The notes beneath the pieces were generated by a model, which was given only the letters and a program-made list of their open reading frames with translations, was not told the origin of the DNA and did no database searches. Source: Lepidurus packardi (lineage: Eukaryota; Arthropoda; Branchiopoda; Notostraca; Triopsidae). From it: 64,000 bases of DNA. Positions 50,111-62,900 of this stretch are shown one piece after another (the first letter of the stretch is position 1; every line of letters begins with the position of its first letter). The translations under genes and the position numbers were made by a program. Where the stretch lies: positions 2,128,565 to 2,192,564 of the forward strand of contig JAKZAN010000001.1 of the NCBI GenBank assembly GCA_023053545.1, given 5' to 3'.

Positions 50111-50645
50111 TAATGATTATAGTAACAATTCGTACTTGGTAATAATGCATTAAAAGTGTCATCTGCCACAGAAATGAAATGTAATTCGTCTAAATTAACT
50201 ACAACTTGCTCTATGATTCATCGGCAAAATATAAACAACTTCAAGGACTCGCACTACGGACTCGCTGAACGAGGACGTCAGTTCTCGTCTGACGCGTCCG
50301 GCCTTCGCGTCGCGTCTGCTTCTCTCGCAAATAAACCGCTCAACAGATGACGCGTCAGACAAATAAAACGGCTTCAAGCCAACGAGTCGGACTCGGTTAA
50401 GAAAACGCGTCAAATAAAACGCAGCTTAGACCCGCCTTTTTGGGTTGTTTTTGTTACCTGCCCATGCAATGCAGTCATGAGTAGTTGACGTAACGTTCAG
50501 TTAACAATAATAACAATACTTGTGATTTCCTCCTAATTATGCGCCTTAGAAGATAGCCAAAAACTTCAAAAATGAAGTAACTACCGTAATGTTTTAATTG
50601 TTTTTCATTAAGATATAAGTATTACCTAAAATCAATATTTTCTAG
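50111..50645. other. Region upstream of the KIAA2013 homologue
   Basis: A GC-richer patch (50270-50420) holds three ACGCGT hexamers (50292, 50350, 50405) and many GCGTC repeats. Exon 1 of the next gene, including its start codon, is probably in this interval but could not be identified. Confidence 0.45.
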
Positions 50646-53421
50646 GTTTAATGGTGATTTTTTAGAGGTGGTTCGACGATTAAAGCGGTCCCTTGATTCT
50701 AAAATATCGTAAGCTTCGAAGTACCTCAATTTACTTGTAAATTTAGTATATTTTTTATTCTAGTTACCGGAAAGCATTTATCATTTTTACAATTGGATTC
50801 ACTTTTTTGCTCTACTTTGGACCTTCGTTCTACAGGCTGCTTTTCCCCCACAGGCGTTATTCTGCAGGTATGAAGTTGGTTGGTATAGAAAAGTAGGTCA
50901 TACACGGTTTGGTAATCGGCAATTGTGCTTTCATTTCATTTGTGTATAACGATAGCGTTATTTACAATGCAAACTAATTTTATTCGTGTTGTTAGATCCT
51001 GTCGATCGGTGTTTAGAAGTAAAATTGGACCCATACACCCTTGAAGCTTCGGACAATGCGGATGCCAGTGTTCAACATATGCCTTTACGTGAAGGAGAAA
51101 GTTCCTGGCCCTTATTTGTAGGCAATGGTTGGGTAGGAATGAGTGCACAGCCTGGTTCCCACATTTATATTAAATTTGGAAGAACCTTGTCCCTGCCTAT
51201 TCCTTTCCACCCTATAGTTTCAGTCCCTCTCGCTAACGATCCTGATGAAAAACAGAGTCAAGCGACATTCCTACAATTTACACGTGGAATTGTTCAGCGG
51301 ATCCAGTGTTCCGCGTACCAGAATTCGGTTATTGACCTAGTCCATCAATACTACGCACATCGAATCCTCCCGTTCCTGCTAGTTCAGGAGATTACTGTTA
51401 CAAACCCTAGTGAAGAGGATGTAAAGCTCAGTTTAAAACAGAGAGGCGTAGGGGCGTGGCCTTCAGCTGCCACTCGTACTGTTCTGTAAGTTTTTACATT
51501 AATTATTCTTGTAATCATGATTACATGAAATTGTTCCGCTTTTCTCTGTTTTTCTAGTTTGAGGCATGAGAGTGAGCAGAAAGAGTTCGTTGTGATAACC
51601 GGATTGGTGGACATCCCCAAGTCGTATCCGATGCAAAGAATCGCTGTATCTATAGTCACCGCCAGCATCCCAAAGACCATAGATGTAACTCAGCCATCAA
51701 CTCTCTCAAAATAAGCTCTTTAGAAAGCTTAATTTTTACTATTTTCTGGCTAGGTGAAAGGCAAATCAACATTTTTCGTAAAAATCTACACGGTCGTGGC
51801 TTACTCCGGCGTTTTGACCGATCGAAATGTCTACGATCATGAAACCAGTGAAGTGGAACGTCGCGCACTGAGCGTAAAATTTCCTCTTTTTTCTTGCCAC
51901 TTTTTGCTGATCGCTTTCCTTTAGTACGCGAAGGAGGCTGCCAAATTAAGTTCACGTAAACTCAAAAATGAGCATATGCAAGTATGGCAGCATTTGTGGA
52001 GCTCAGGCATGGGCATAAGTCCCTCTAAAGCGTTAAATGCAGTCAATGGAGATCGTATTAATGCGACTTTGTATTACGCCTTGTCCCAAGTTCGCGCCTT
52101 GCTCCATGAAAGGACAGTTCTAGGGGCCAGCAAAGAAGAACTAAACGGTTTTCTAGCATATACGGAAGGTTGTTATGGCGGACATCATACTCTGTAAGCT
52201 TTGCTGTCATATATAAGGTTGTTTTTCTAAACTAGTGGTTCCATAGGCAAGCAGTAAATCTCTGGACAGACCTAAAAACGGTCGAAGACGTCCTTCGAGT
52301 GACTTCGCTGTGGCTTATGACACTAGAGAAGAACGGTTGCCATAACTTACTTCGCACAGGAGCGGACGGAGTAATGCAAGCCATGGTTTTGAGCCTTGGA
52401 GCCTTGAAGTTTAGCAACCAACACTTGGAGTTTAATATGCAGCCCAAAGATTTACACCGCGACTTCCATTTTAGGTAACTTGTGCACTATAATACGCTTT
52501 TAAACATTTGTAGACTACGATAAAAAGCACTGAAGGAATTTATTACGTTAAAAATGTATTTGTGAATTTATTATATTTACGAATCTACTATTTAAAAATA
52601 GATTTACTTAACTGTAAATGAAATCATAGACCAAGTAAAACGAAAGAAAATTAGATAAATCTTAAGTACTCCTAAATTTAGGACTGGGTAAAACTGGTCT
52701 ATTTCATTTTTCCTGATATTGAATTGTTATTTTGTCCTGCGTCGTTCTTCACAGGAGACTCAATTACGGAAACGCTACGCACGTTAATATTTCCGTCTTC
52801 GTGCAAGAAGATAACCGAGCTGCAATTTACGTGGCATTGGATCGAAGTGACAAGAATTATTATGCCTGTGATGGTGGATGCTTAGACGCTCCAGTGCAGC
52901 TCGGGTATGAAAACACTAAAAGCTTGTCTTTCTAATATGAAATACTAAAACCGGCTTTTCCTTTATATTTTTTGGGATTTGCAGACCCAGCAAATTACAG
53001 TTCCCTGTCAAACTGACAGATCCCCCGACCGCCGTGTTGTACATTACTTCTGACAAGCAGCACATGGAAGAGCTGAAGCACACAATCCACGTCAAAGAAG
53101 TGGCAGAAGGTAAGAACAGTTCCATTTGTTTCTCTAGAAAGGAAAGGGAGAGAAAAATATACCATTTTCTAGAATACTTTTATATTTTCACGTCTAAATG
53201 TTGTTTTTTGTTGTTTTTTTAAAGCCCCTGCTCATGAACATCACGTCATTGCCCTCCATCGCCATGGCCATCATTTGGGTGCTCTACCAACATTTTTCTG
53301 GGCTTCCATCTGTCTTCTTATCATTGCGTTCCACTTGTTCTTATTCAAGCTCATCTACAACGAGTACTGCAGCAATGCGGCAGCAGATAAGGGCCGAGTG
53401 CGCAAGTTTTCCGATTTCTGA
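50646..53421 (+). CDS. KIAA2013: KIAA2013 homologue, membrane protein
   Basis: Homologue of the poorly known human KIAA2013, a single-pass or two-pass membrane glycoprotein of the secretory pathway. The first exon found (50646-about 50706) gives [18 protein letters not shown], with no ATG in frame, so the start is missing. The next exon (about 50763-50870) holds a signal-anchor helix, [20 protein letters not shown]. Then come long luminal exons: [104 protein letters not shown] and [20 protein letters not shown], each aligned in order to the family. The end has a membrane helix ([20 protein letters not shown]) and IYNEYC, as in KIAA2013. A poly(A) signal follows at 53554. Confidence 0.9.
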
Positions 53422-54183
53422 ACCCAAAGTGTGCAGAAATAATCTTTATTGTCCCAGTCTTATTAGTCGTGAAACACTTTGGAGACATTTGGGGACATGA
53501 TTGTAGAAGGAAGGGAGAGAGAAGCGTGTTATCACCACAGTTTTGTAACGTTGAATAAAATTACATTACACGACGAAATTTGCGTTCAAACAACAACACA
53601 CTGCTTGGCAGTTTGGCTTTACACCAAATTTAAAAGCTGAACTTTATACGTTTTACAATTCTTTTACACAAAGAAAATAAACTGAGATTAATCTATAAAT
53701 TAAACTGCTAATTAAACAAAAAAGTTGGGCTTAAAAAACAGAAATTGAACTTGTACAGTTAAAAGTTTATTATAGAAACGTCTATGAAGTTTATGAACAT
53801 TTCTGATGTTTTCGAAACTTTAAGGGACAGTAGCCACAAACATTACATTAAAGTTTTGGTTGCTTCTTATAATTTACATTATCCTAAGAACAAGAAATGT
53901 ATTTTCACACTTGAAGAACCGTTAACGAATTGTTGACTTAGAAAGTTTAGATTCTGACGTCACGAACGAATCGTGGCGTGGTTAGGATGCCTGTTGTACG
54001 TATGTACGTACCATGGTTATTATGCACCATGATTACAGTAAAGAAAACCCTGGGTATCATGACACTTGCACATTAGCTACATCATAAAAAATTATTGCCC
54101 TACATTTTAAACAAAGTTATTTTTGGTTATTATTGCTTTTTAGTAAGAAATTGTAATATATATTACAATTTCTTTCTCCTTGT
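53422..54183. other. Tail-to-tail spacer, KIAA2013/LRR gene
   Basis: Plus-strand AATAAA at 53554-53559, about 130 bp past the KIAA2013 stop. The remaining AT-rich sequence is without recognised features. Confidence 0.45.
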
Positions 54184-57100
54184 CTAGGTAGAATCCGATG
54201 GATACCATTCCAACTGCAGATCCATGTTGCCAGCGTAGATTTTGGCTTGAAGGAGCGTAAACTCTTGGATTTTAATCTTAATGGAGGGCAAAAGAGAAAA
54301 ATTTTAGTCAGTTGTATTTACCTAGAATTTTGAATGCCTGAATTTCCGCCTGCAAGTTGGAACAGAAAAGCTAGGAACTTTGACTATTAAGGTGGAGAAT
54401 AATTATAATTTAATTACGTGTAATTTATGTGTAAAGGATTCCATTTAAGCAATGGGTGTGCATTTTCCTTCTCGAAAGGTCATAAATCTTTGCTAGTGAC
54501 TTGCTTTAGAAATAGGATTTTGGAGAGAAAAAGAGATATAGGGAGAGTTAAGCAATTTGAAAGGTGGAGGTATTGTAAATTGCTCTTAGTTACCTGAATG
54601 CAGTACCAGATCCGTAAAACGCTTAGGTCATTGCGACTATCCAAGAGTGAGAGTAAAACAGAGACAGAAATATGCGGGCAGTCATCCAGGGTCAAATGCG
54701 ACAGCTGGGACATGACGTTCAGCTGTTAAGATAAATTGAAAATCGTATTAGATACGTACGGGTAATTTATATGTATGGAAATTAAACATATGTTGGGTAA
54801 AAAGGTGATAAAACTAATTAATAAAAGGTTAAGACTAAGACAAAGATTTTAGTAATAATAAGAGGCAGGCTAAGAAATAAAGTTGTTTGGAAAATTACTT
54901 AAGTCAAAATAAAATATCAGAAATGTTATGAAGTCAAAGCTAGTTATATGCAGTTATATGTCATAACTATTGATGAAATAAAATACTTGGTTCGTAGAAA
55001 GAAAGTTAGTTCACAGAATTGGAAGTGGTTTCTTTACGTAGTACATGCAAATAGAATAAGCCATGCAAATAGAAGGCTGATTTATGGATATTTTCTCGGC
55101 GAGAATAAATTGTAGGACTTCGAGGGGACTTTAAAGCATTTCACATATGTAAAACATCCTCATATTTCTATTAGAATAGCGAAGATTGTGTAGCAAAAGT
55201 ATACGATACTTTGTCAACGAAGGACAAGATACAAGATAAGATAATACAAGATAAGATAAGACAAGATACAAGATAACACTCTATTCAACAAGTCTTTTAG
55301 GACCTTCAGTAAGCAGAACAGTAAATCTTCAAAAATTTTGAAGTTGTAACTAAAGAAAAAGAAGATCCTAAAAATTTAGTAATATTTTTTCAGAAAAATT
55401 TGTTGGGCATCTTATTTTGTCAAAATTAGTACATTTAAATATATAGAAATGGTTTATTTTTGTGGAACTAATATGTTGGTCAGTAATAAAGATATGAAGC
55501 AAAAATATATCTGCATAGAAATTTCATCTCGTCGAAACCTCTGTCTTTTCGTTTCTATTTACCTGCAAGATTTCCTGAAAGACAACATCAGTGATGACGT
55601 GGCAGTTCTTGAGGAAGATTTTCCGGATCTTGTGGCACGCGTGCAGCAATTGTTTGAGCATTAAACTTGGGACATTGACTCCCGGCACGGCCCAGAATTC
55701 CACAACTTCCAAATGTTGGAACATGCCCGTGCAGAAGACGTCCATTGGCTGGAAGTAGCAAATTTCTGCCAGTGCCAGTTTTACCAACTTGGGACAAGCT
55801 AGCCCAATAGCTTCTCTCGCAATGTAAAAGCAATATTACTTCCCATTTTAAGCGTTTATGTTTACATATAAGGTTTATACCAATCTCTAATTCATCTAAA
55901 AATACTTCCATTCCATTTCGTGTTTACCTGTTATATCTGCACTGGTGAACCGGTTCAATATGAGGTTCTGCAATCGGTGACCACAGACTTGCAAGAGTGG
56001 CAGGATGGCTTCATCAAAATCCAAACTTAAGCTGGAACTATTGGTCAGCGACAATTCCGTCAATTGCGGCAACTCACTGAGAAGTAACAGAGCGGAATTG
56101 GGTAAAAAACCCGCCACGAAAGCTACGCTCTGCAATTCTGGACATTTCTCCACTGCTGTGCTTAAACCCAATTCGCTGTCGACTTCTACGCAGGTACTGA
56201 GACTCCGCAAACCGTAGTTTACAATATCCGGGCTTCTAACGTTCGATTCCAATAGATTTAACACCTCAAAGGCCTTTTGAATAAATGGAAAGAAATAAAG
56301 ATGTCTACAGATTTAGCAATGGAAGTAGAATGTGAAAGATAGCTCCAGACCTGGAAAATGTACTCGTATTCGAGCTCTTTCATAGCAGGCAAGTTGTGTA
56401 GAACTTGGAGAATGCCCTGAGGGGTTGCCCGGGTTTCCAAGAGGTTGAGGCGCCGAAGATTTCGCATTTGCATACGAGAAGAGCAGGCCAGGGCCAGGGT
56501 GTTGAGCCCTTCATCCGTGACAGGCGTGGCGCTTATATCCAATTCACGAAGTAATGGACAGTGTGAACTAATTTGTCCTATAACCTTTGGAACAAAGGAA
56601 CTTTAAAGAGGGAATTTTACCAAACTTGGCGTTTATGGCTCTGTACCCAGAGAACTTTAAACTTAAAATAATTTTCTCTCGGAAGAGTTTAGCACCAGTG
56701 CTGGCGGTAGGGGCAGCTGCACAAAGCGCCAAGCCTACTCGATTTTGTTCATTGTCGACAAAAGGGCTCTAACCGGTCTTCCGCCGGCATTGCATAGGAA
56801 TATTTATGAGTATATGATCACATCACAGCTTATGACCACAAGGGTCTAAAGGTTTGCTTAAGATATTAAAAAATTGCTTCAAAGATCTCAAAAAATTTTA
56901 ACTGGTACTATTTGGAGGAGTTTGGTATAGTATATGTATAAAGTCTGCTATAAAAATTAGAGATAATTTTGATCTCGAAGCAATTTCCTGACAACATGAA
57001 TATAGCTTGTCTTTAATGGGAAAATCATAATAAAGTACATACAATATTAGTACTGTACTTATTGAAATTTATGAATTTATTTTGTAAATAAATAAATTTA

Positions 57101-59903
57101 CTCTTAACAATCTTAACATTTATTGCAGTCGTAAATGCAGCCTGTGTGAATGAAAATATTATAACTAAAAAACCTGGGTGTATGCAACCTTAGGCTGCTA
57201 CAATAAATTTGTTTGTTTTTTTGATAAACAGAAGGCTGCTTAGGTAATCGATATCCGATATGCATAATACTTAACCAATTCCCCCCTGGCAATGAAATAC
57301 AAAAGCTTTTAAAACTTTAAATAATAATTATGTTGCTTCTACGAGAAGATCGAGAACCTTGGATCCACCGTGATCTTATTTTAGAATAATAAGAGCTTTT
57401 TTTAGGGGCAAACTTTAAGTGAAGCCATGCAACCCTTCGACTCCCATAATAACCTTTATTGTCAAGCAAAAGTTGCTTATGTACCTGATCAGTTGTCAAG
57501 GTCATTCGAAGGTTGAGACTGACAAGCAACGGAAATTTGCTGCAAAGCCGATACAAGTGGGGTTCGTTAAGACGGTTTTCGAGGTAGGATAAATTCAAGT
57601 CGGTCAATGCCTATAAATAGAAGAAGCGGAAACCTGGTGTCTAGTATCGATTCCTACTTTTTGCTGTTTTTTCCAATTTCTTTTTAGATACATATTTTTA
57701 TAAGTAGAAGAAAACTAGAAAATTCACTTGACAACGATTTTCGATGAATTCGAGAGCATGGTTCACGTCCCCCACGCCGTTAGCCAAAGACAATTTTTGC
57801 AGTTGAGGCTGTAGTAATAAATGGTAGGCCATCCGATTAACAGAGCGCTGTTCGGCGACAGTGTCCAACAGTTCTTCTAACAAAGCTGGGGCTGAAATTT
57901 AAAGGGTAATAAAATCATACTGCAGTCTTAAAACACATTCTCCGCTTTTTCTCAAATCCAGTTCGCATAATTCAATTCCAGAATGGAATGACTAATTACG
58001 CTAGGATAGAAAAGTAGTATAGAAGGGAGAAATGCTATCCGAATGAGGAATAATGGGGATTTAAAAAACAGAAACCTTGGTCTTATTCTAGTGCAATAGT
58101 GAAATATTGTTTAGTGTCTAAGCCTTATTAAAATTGCAATAGTTTTGTCACAGTTAGTCAAGTAATTCTATTAATTTCTTGTTATAATTTCGTTAATTGT
58201 TGTAGTAATTCTGTGGTTTATTTGAACAATTTTATTTTAAAATAAAACTCTAGCAATAAATTTAAAAACATGGGTTTCGCTAGTTTAAGTTATTTGAATA
58301 GTTTGGGAAGGTAGTTAATCCTTTATATTTTTTTTTCATTTATTCTCAATTAAGTTTATTGAAAAATGCGCTTTTTAATAAAACCCATATATCTGACTGT
58401 CGTTTGTGGACTCGTTAAAAGTGATTGCTTTTAGCACATCTTTTTATGTGTATTCTACGTCGCCGAGGGACTGAGCTTTCCAGTTTCTACGTTTATATGG
58501 AAGCTACAAAACTCTCTAGCGCTTTTACAACTGCTGGGCATTGTTTCGTTTCAGCTCTCGCGATATGCACAACACTGAAGCTAAAACTATTCCCCGTATG
58601 AAACTGCTCCCTGTGTCAAAACTTTGGCGAGGGGGGGGGGGGGACTAAATTGTTATGCGTTGAGCTTTACTGAAATCCAACGTGAATATGATCTTGCTCC
58701 GCATATCACCCAACCACCATCCCGAATTGCCTCGGTACACCCCCTTCACCTCCTCCTTTGCTAATTAATACAGGTCTTATCAGTTGAATGCACCCCGACT
58801 CGGCATAACACGGCTAGTGTATTGTAACGCAGCTTTCGAAGATTTTCAGGCTTCACTGCTTTTCACCCCAGAAATGCTGAGGGGAGGCGGGGGAGGGTTA
58901 AGGGGGTTATAAACTTTGAGAGTCTCTTGAAACACGTCCTAAATTATATCACCCAATTCTCTCATAAAATCAACCCTCGGTTTTTTGCTTAAACGCTCGC
59001 TCTAATTAACGCTCTATTTTAGATCCCCCTTTCACCACGTTCCCCCCCCCCCCCCCCCCCCCCCCCCCGCCTCCTGTTCGTCGCTAATTAAACTGTCAAT
59101 CTGGCGTGGTCGCTCATTGATTTTCGTTTCTGTTGGGGGCTTTGGTACTGACTTCCCTTGACTCTTTGGTTCTTCCTTAAACTCTTGACAAAAGTTGGGG
59201 TGGCCGTTAACCCCCCCCCCCCCCCTAGATCACCTTCTCCATTTTTTTGCTTTTTCTTTAATTTTCAGCACGGAAAGTGGTAAAAACTTTAGATAATGAA
59301 GCACACGAAATGACGAACTCTTTTATGTCTTTCGAGGAAATTGTTGTTGACTCGAGTGGGTTTCTGGTTCGGAACTGATAAGCACCTTCTTCAAGCAAAA
59401 AAAAAAAAAAAATGAAGTGTTTTAAGGGGTTGGTGTAGCAATTTTAGTTGCTATTCTTTCTTCCGTATCCTACCGACTGCGCCAAAATGTCATATACCGA
59501 ACACAACACACGTGGGGATTCGAACTCACGGAGGAAACCAATGTATTGAAGGTTTGAGAGAACACGCTCGACTGACCCAGTCTGAGAGACGTGGGTCCTT
59601 TTTATACCGGGACATGGGGGGGGAAAAGGGGGTTTGTGTACTTACAACAACACATCAGTTGGGCCGCGAAATTTCGGGCCCATTCGGTAGTTCTTAAAGG
59701 GATTTTTAGGGGAGAAGAAGAGGAAGAGGGAGATACTTACGCCAATCGATAAAAGGGCCAACAATGGTCACATAAGTGCCGTCTTCAATCATGTCATGTA
59801 TCGCGTCACGGTCCCGAATGCCCAAGCCAATCGAGAAAAGGTGTCGTGCGATACTTGCCAATGATGCTTTTCGCAATGACAAGGGTTTCCTTAAAAGGGG
59901 CAT
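54184..59903 (-). CDS. Leucine-rich repeat protein, family unknown
   Basis: A protein of about 600 residues made mostly of RNI-type leucine-rich repeats; I do not recognise its family. Exon 1 (59741-59903) reads MPLLRKPLSLRKASLASIAR and IRDRDAIHDMIEDGTYVTIV; it joins in frame (TGG C|CC CCA) to exon 2 (about 57737-57891), PPALLEELLDTVAEQRSVNR. Later exons carry LTDLNLSYLENRLNEPHLYR, LRELDISATPVTDEGLNTLA, LRRLNLLETRATPQGILQVL, LTELSLTNSSSLSLDFDEAI, LVKLALAEICYFQPMDVFCT and LSHLTLDDCPHISVSVLLSL. The last exon ends MDLQLEWYPSDST at 54184. No F-box was seen; ZYG11/FBXL-type ligase adaptors are the nearest guess. Introns are longer than elsewhere (first about 1.85 kb). Confidence 0.75.
58631..58643. 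repeat. G13 homopolymer
   Basis: Thirteen G in a row in intron 1 of the LRR gene. Confidence 0.9.
59042..59068. repeat. C27 homopolymer
   Basis: Twenty-seven C in a row (G27 in the transcript of the LRR gene), with a further C15 at 59211-59225. Confidence 0.9.
59467..59690 (-). mobile_element. LTR retrotransposon relic (LTR + primer-binding site)
   Basis: On the minus strand the sequence runs: CCGGTATAAAAAGGACC (TATA box, plus 59599-59606), a leader rich in short repeats, GAGTTCGAATCCCC, then ...GGTATATGACA (59488), three bases, and TGGCGCAGTCGGTAGGAT (59467-59484). This is the layout of an LTR end followed by a tRNA primer-binding site. The 5' limit of the LTR is not clear. A few hundred bases downstream (to about 59290) may be leader/gag remains. 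No pol and no partner LTR were seen. Confidence 0.6.
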
Positions 59904-62900
59904 ATTGTTGTTTTCACTTTAATTAGCGAAGCAAGTTATAGAAACCGTGGAAAAGCAACACTGAATCAACGGAACTTTAATCACTCGCACGAAATCGCAA
60001 AGAAATCCATGAAGGGCAAAATCTGCACAGAAATGGACTATTCCGCAGATATTTTTTGCGGAGATGTGAATACTGCCACTGAAAAGAATGAGAAGCAGCT
60101 AACCAGCGTTTAAAGGGCACGTAAAATGGTGCATTTGGCACCGAACAAAGTTATTTTCGGAAAGATCAGCCTCCTCGAGGATACACGTGGTCTTATAAAG
60201 TAGTTTCCAAATCGGCCGCCAAGCTGTGACTCAGTCATTAAGGCCTGTAAACATTGAAAGTTTGCGGAAATTGTCCCATCTGACGTCACGGAAATCTCTT
60301 CAATCTACACCTGCTTAACTTAAGAGAATCAGAAATTCAACGCAATTGGGCGAAAAATTTACTTCTTAAAGCGTTTTGGCTTAGGTGTACCGAGAACGAA
60401 GGTTGTGACGACATAATATCTTTTTTGTCTCTGATTTTGTCGAGAATCAAGACATTTACCAACAATGAAAGAAGTTATTTATCTAGTGAGAATTTAATAA
60501 AAATTCTTGAATAAGAACATAAAAATAAAAAGGCAATATGAGAAGGACAATTGAAATGCAGTTTATTGTGACGTCACGATACCTTTTCCCCACCAATATA
60601 AATTGAAGGAACTTATAATAAATATAAATCTGAATTGTGAAGTTGTATTTTTATTGGATTGCGAGTAATCCCAAGAAATCTGAAATCATGTTTCTGATGT
60701 AATAATTTGCAGGAGAACAAGTAGAAAATTAGTCTTCCGAAACTTGTACTCCGCCCTTGTTGTCGAGCTTTGCAAAAACAGTCCGGGAGTAGCTTCAGCA
60801 AAACTTCAGAGGAAAATGTTTCAAATTGTGACTAATGACAAGGGAGAGGAAAAAAAAACGACTAGTAACGACACTTCTATGACGTCAGGAGCTGGAACCC
60901 AAGAGTTAAATTGTGTGTTACGCTTAGAAGAAGTATTAAATGTATTTCACTTGTCGCTCTGAGTCACGAAATTAGAGTGACTAAGAATATAATCAAATCA
61001 ATGCACAATATGAGAAGAAGCGTTTGTCCATAAGTAATTAAAAAACACAAGAGATTATAAAATGAATATTAAAAAAAGAGCTGTCAGCCTGTGTTTTAAT
61101 ATCGACTAAAAATCGTTTAGGCCACAGTAAAGAAGGTGATAATTAGGCTCTGGATTTAAACAACCCTAGATTGACTCTTGTTTTCTTATGATGCTCGAAA
61201 AGCTTTACTGTGGCCAAGGAATGTTGGAAGGAAGTTGGTTGATTAATTATTTTAATCTCGTCCTTGTTGCGCTACGGGGCGTGACCCATAGCAGTCTGTA
61301 GTCTATATACAGTCCACTGTACTCCAGTCTGTCCCATTTCTTCCGTCCAACGCTTTGGAGGTTGTGTACGGGTGAAATTGTCCCCAAAAGGTCCGCTTCT
61401 TGGCTGCAGCAATGGCAGCAATGTCGCTTTGGCAACTCTTGGGGTTAGTCTTGTAGTACAAAGGTCAGTGGGGTTGGTTGAGGGGGAAAATGTATGTATG
61501 TGTCAAGACCCTTACACGTAGAACCCCTACGATCGATATAACCCTTTTAGTAACAATACCAACGCTACTTATAGAGAAAAATCGCCAAGAAAAACCGCAA
61601 AAAATATTTTTATTTCTTTTCTTTTTTTGTTAGATATTTGTTGGGGGCTTTTTGGGAAGAACGTTGAGATGTCTTCTTCATTTCCACAGACTGCTCTCAT
61701 TGTCCGTTTCGGATGCCGCTTTGCAAAAGAGCGAGAAGACCCTATTGTTGTTACCCTTTTTCGGCTCTTTTCTTTTCTTTTTTTCATTCTCGTTCGCCAA
61801 CGGAATGCGAAAGGAGGCTCGGAATGAGGATTACAGATGAAGAAGCATTTGGCTCCGAGTCAATAAGCTGAAAGCAACTTTGGGGATGTGTCATTTGCAT
61901 AAGTTCCTGGAGTGCCTTCACTTCGTAAAAGGGAGAATGAAAAGTTAAGGCGTTAGTTTTTTACTTAATTGAGCTCATGGTTGCCGAGCGTGAAATATAT
62001 GTGTTCTAAAATCTGTCATTACCAGAGAAGACTCGGGTCAAAAGTAACATTTCGCGCTTGTTTAGTTTTCACATTTTTCACGAACTTAACTATCATCTGA
62101 ATGTAGAACCAATAGATGCAGGCGTATCTCTGCTCTCTATTAAGCCACTGTATGCTCCACAAAAACGTAAACTAAGATCAACCTAGCCTTCAAACCAGGT
62201 TGTTATCCTTTGTTACAACCGTATAGCTCGTTGAGTCAATATTAACATCATGTTTAAAGTGCGTTTCCCCATAAGAACCTTTGCCGATCAAATTTTTAAT
62301 GACACACATAACAGATTGTAATGAAAATATACTGTTACAGTCTGCACATGTATTAGAAAATTTTAGCACCATTTCTATCTAAAAGTTGTGTATCCAAAGA
62401 AAAAATTAATACAAATAAAACAGAAGAATGCAACGTTGTAAGGGGCTTTACTTACGTCCGGCATTTGAACTTAAAAAACAATCCCATCATGCAGCGTTGC
62501 CGGTTTCGTTTTTAGTGTTACAGATCCCATGGTCGAGAAATCTGCTGTTACAATCGTTTAAACGGGTGTTTTGGGATTTCTAGATCTCCTGTAAAATTAC
62601 GGTAGGGCAATGGTGTCTGAACTTTTAGTATGTCATTCTGTAGCATTTGATGAGCTTAAAAAATACTTTTGTAAACTTTTTGGGTAACTGTAGTTAACGT
62701 AAGAGCGAAAAAAATACCACCCGTTTTTGTTAAGAAAGGTAGCGAAACCATACTTTATTGAATATCTAAATTACTTCTCACTCATTTCACATGTAACTTT
62801 TTTTAATGCGCCTAGTGGTATGTGGCATGGCCGTGATTTTTTACGGCCTCTAGAAACCTTAAAGAGTTATGATTTTTGTTACTTTCAGGTCGCGTTACTT

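Noticed and set aside
59455..59540. A tRNA gene, suggested by box B-like GAGTTCGAATCC and box A-like TGGCGCAGTCGG on the minus strand
   Set aside because: On that strand the B-like box comes before the A-like box, and no cloverleaf forms. An LTR end with a primer-binding site explains both motifs.
61569..61840. Overlapping ORFs on both strands rich in Lys/Arg or Phe/Leu
   Set aside because: Explained by T/C-rich low-complexity sequence; no conserved motif.
62190..62372. Minus-strand ORF with GKGSYGETHF, like a kinase glycine loop
   Set aside because: No other kinase motif lies nearby and the frame is short; a chance match is likely.
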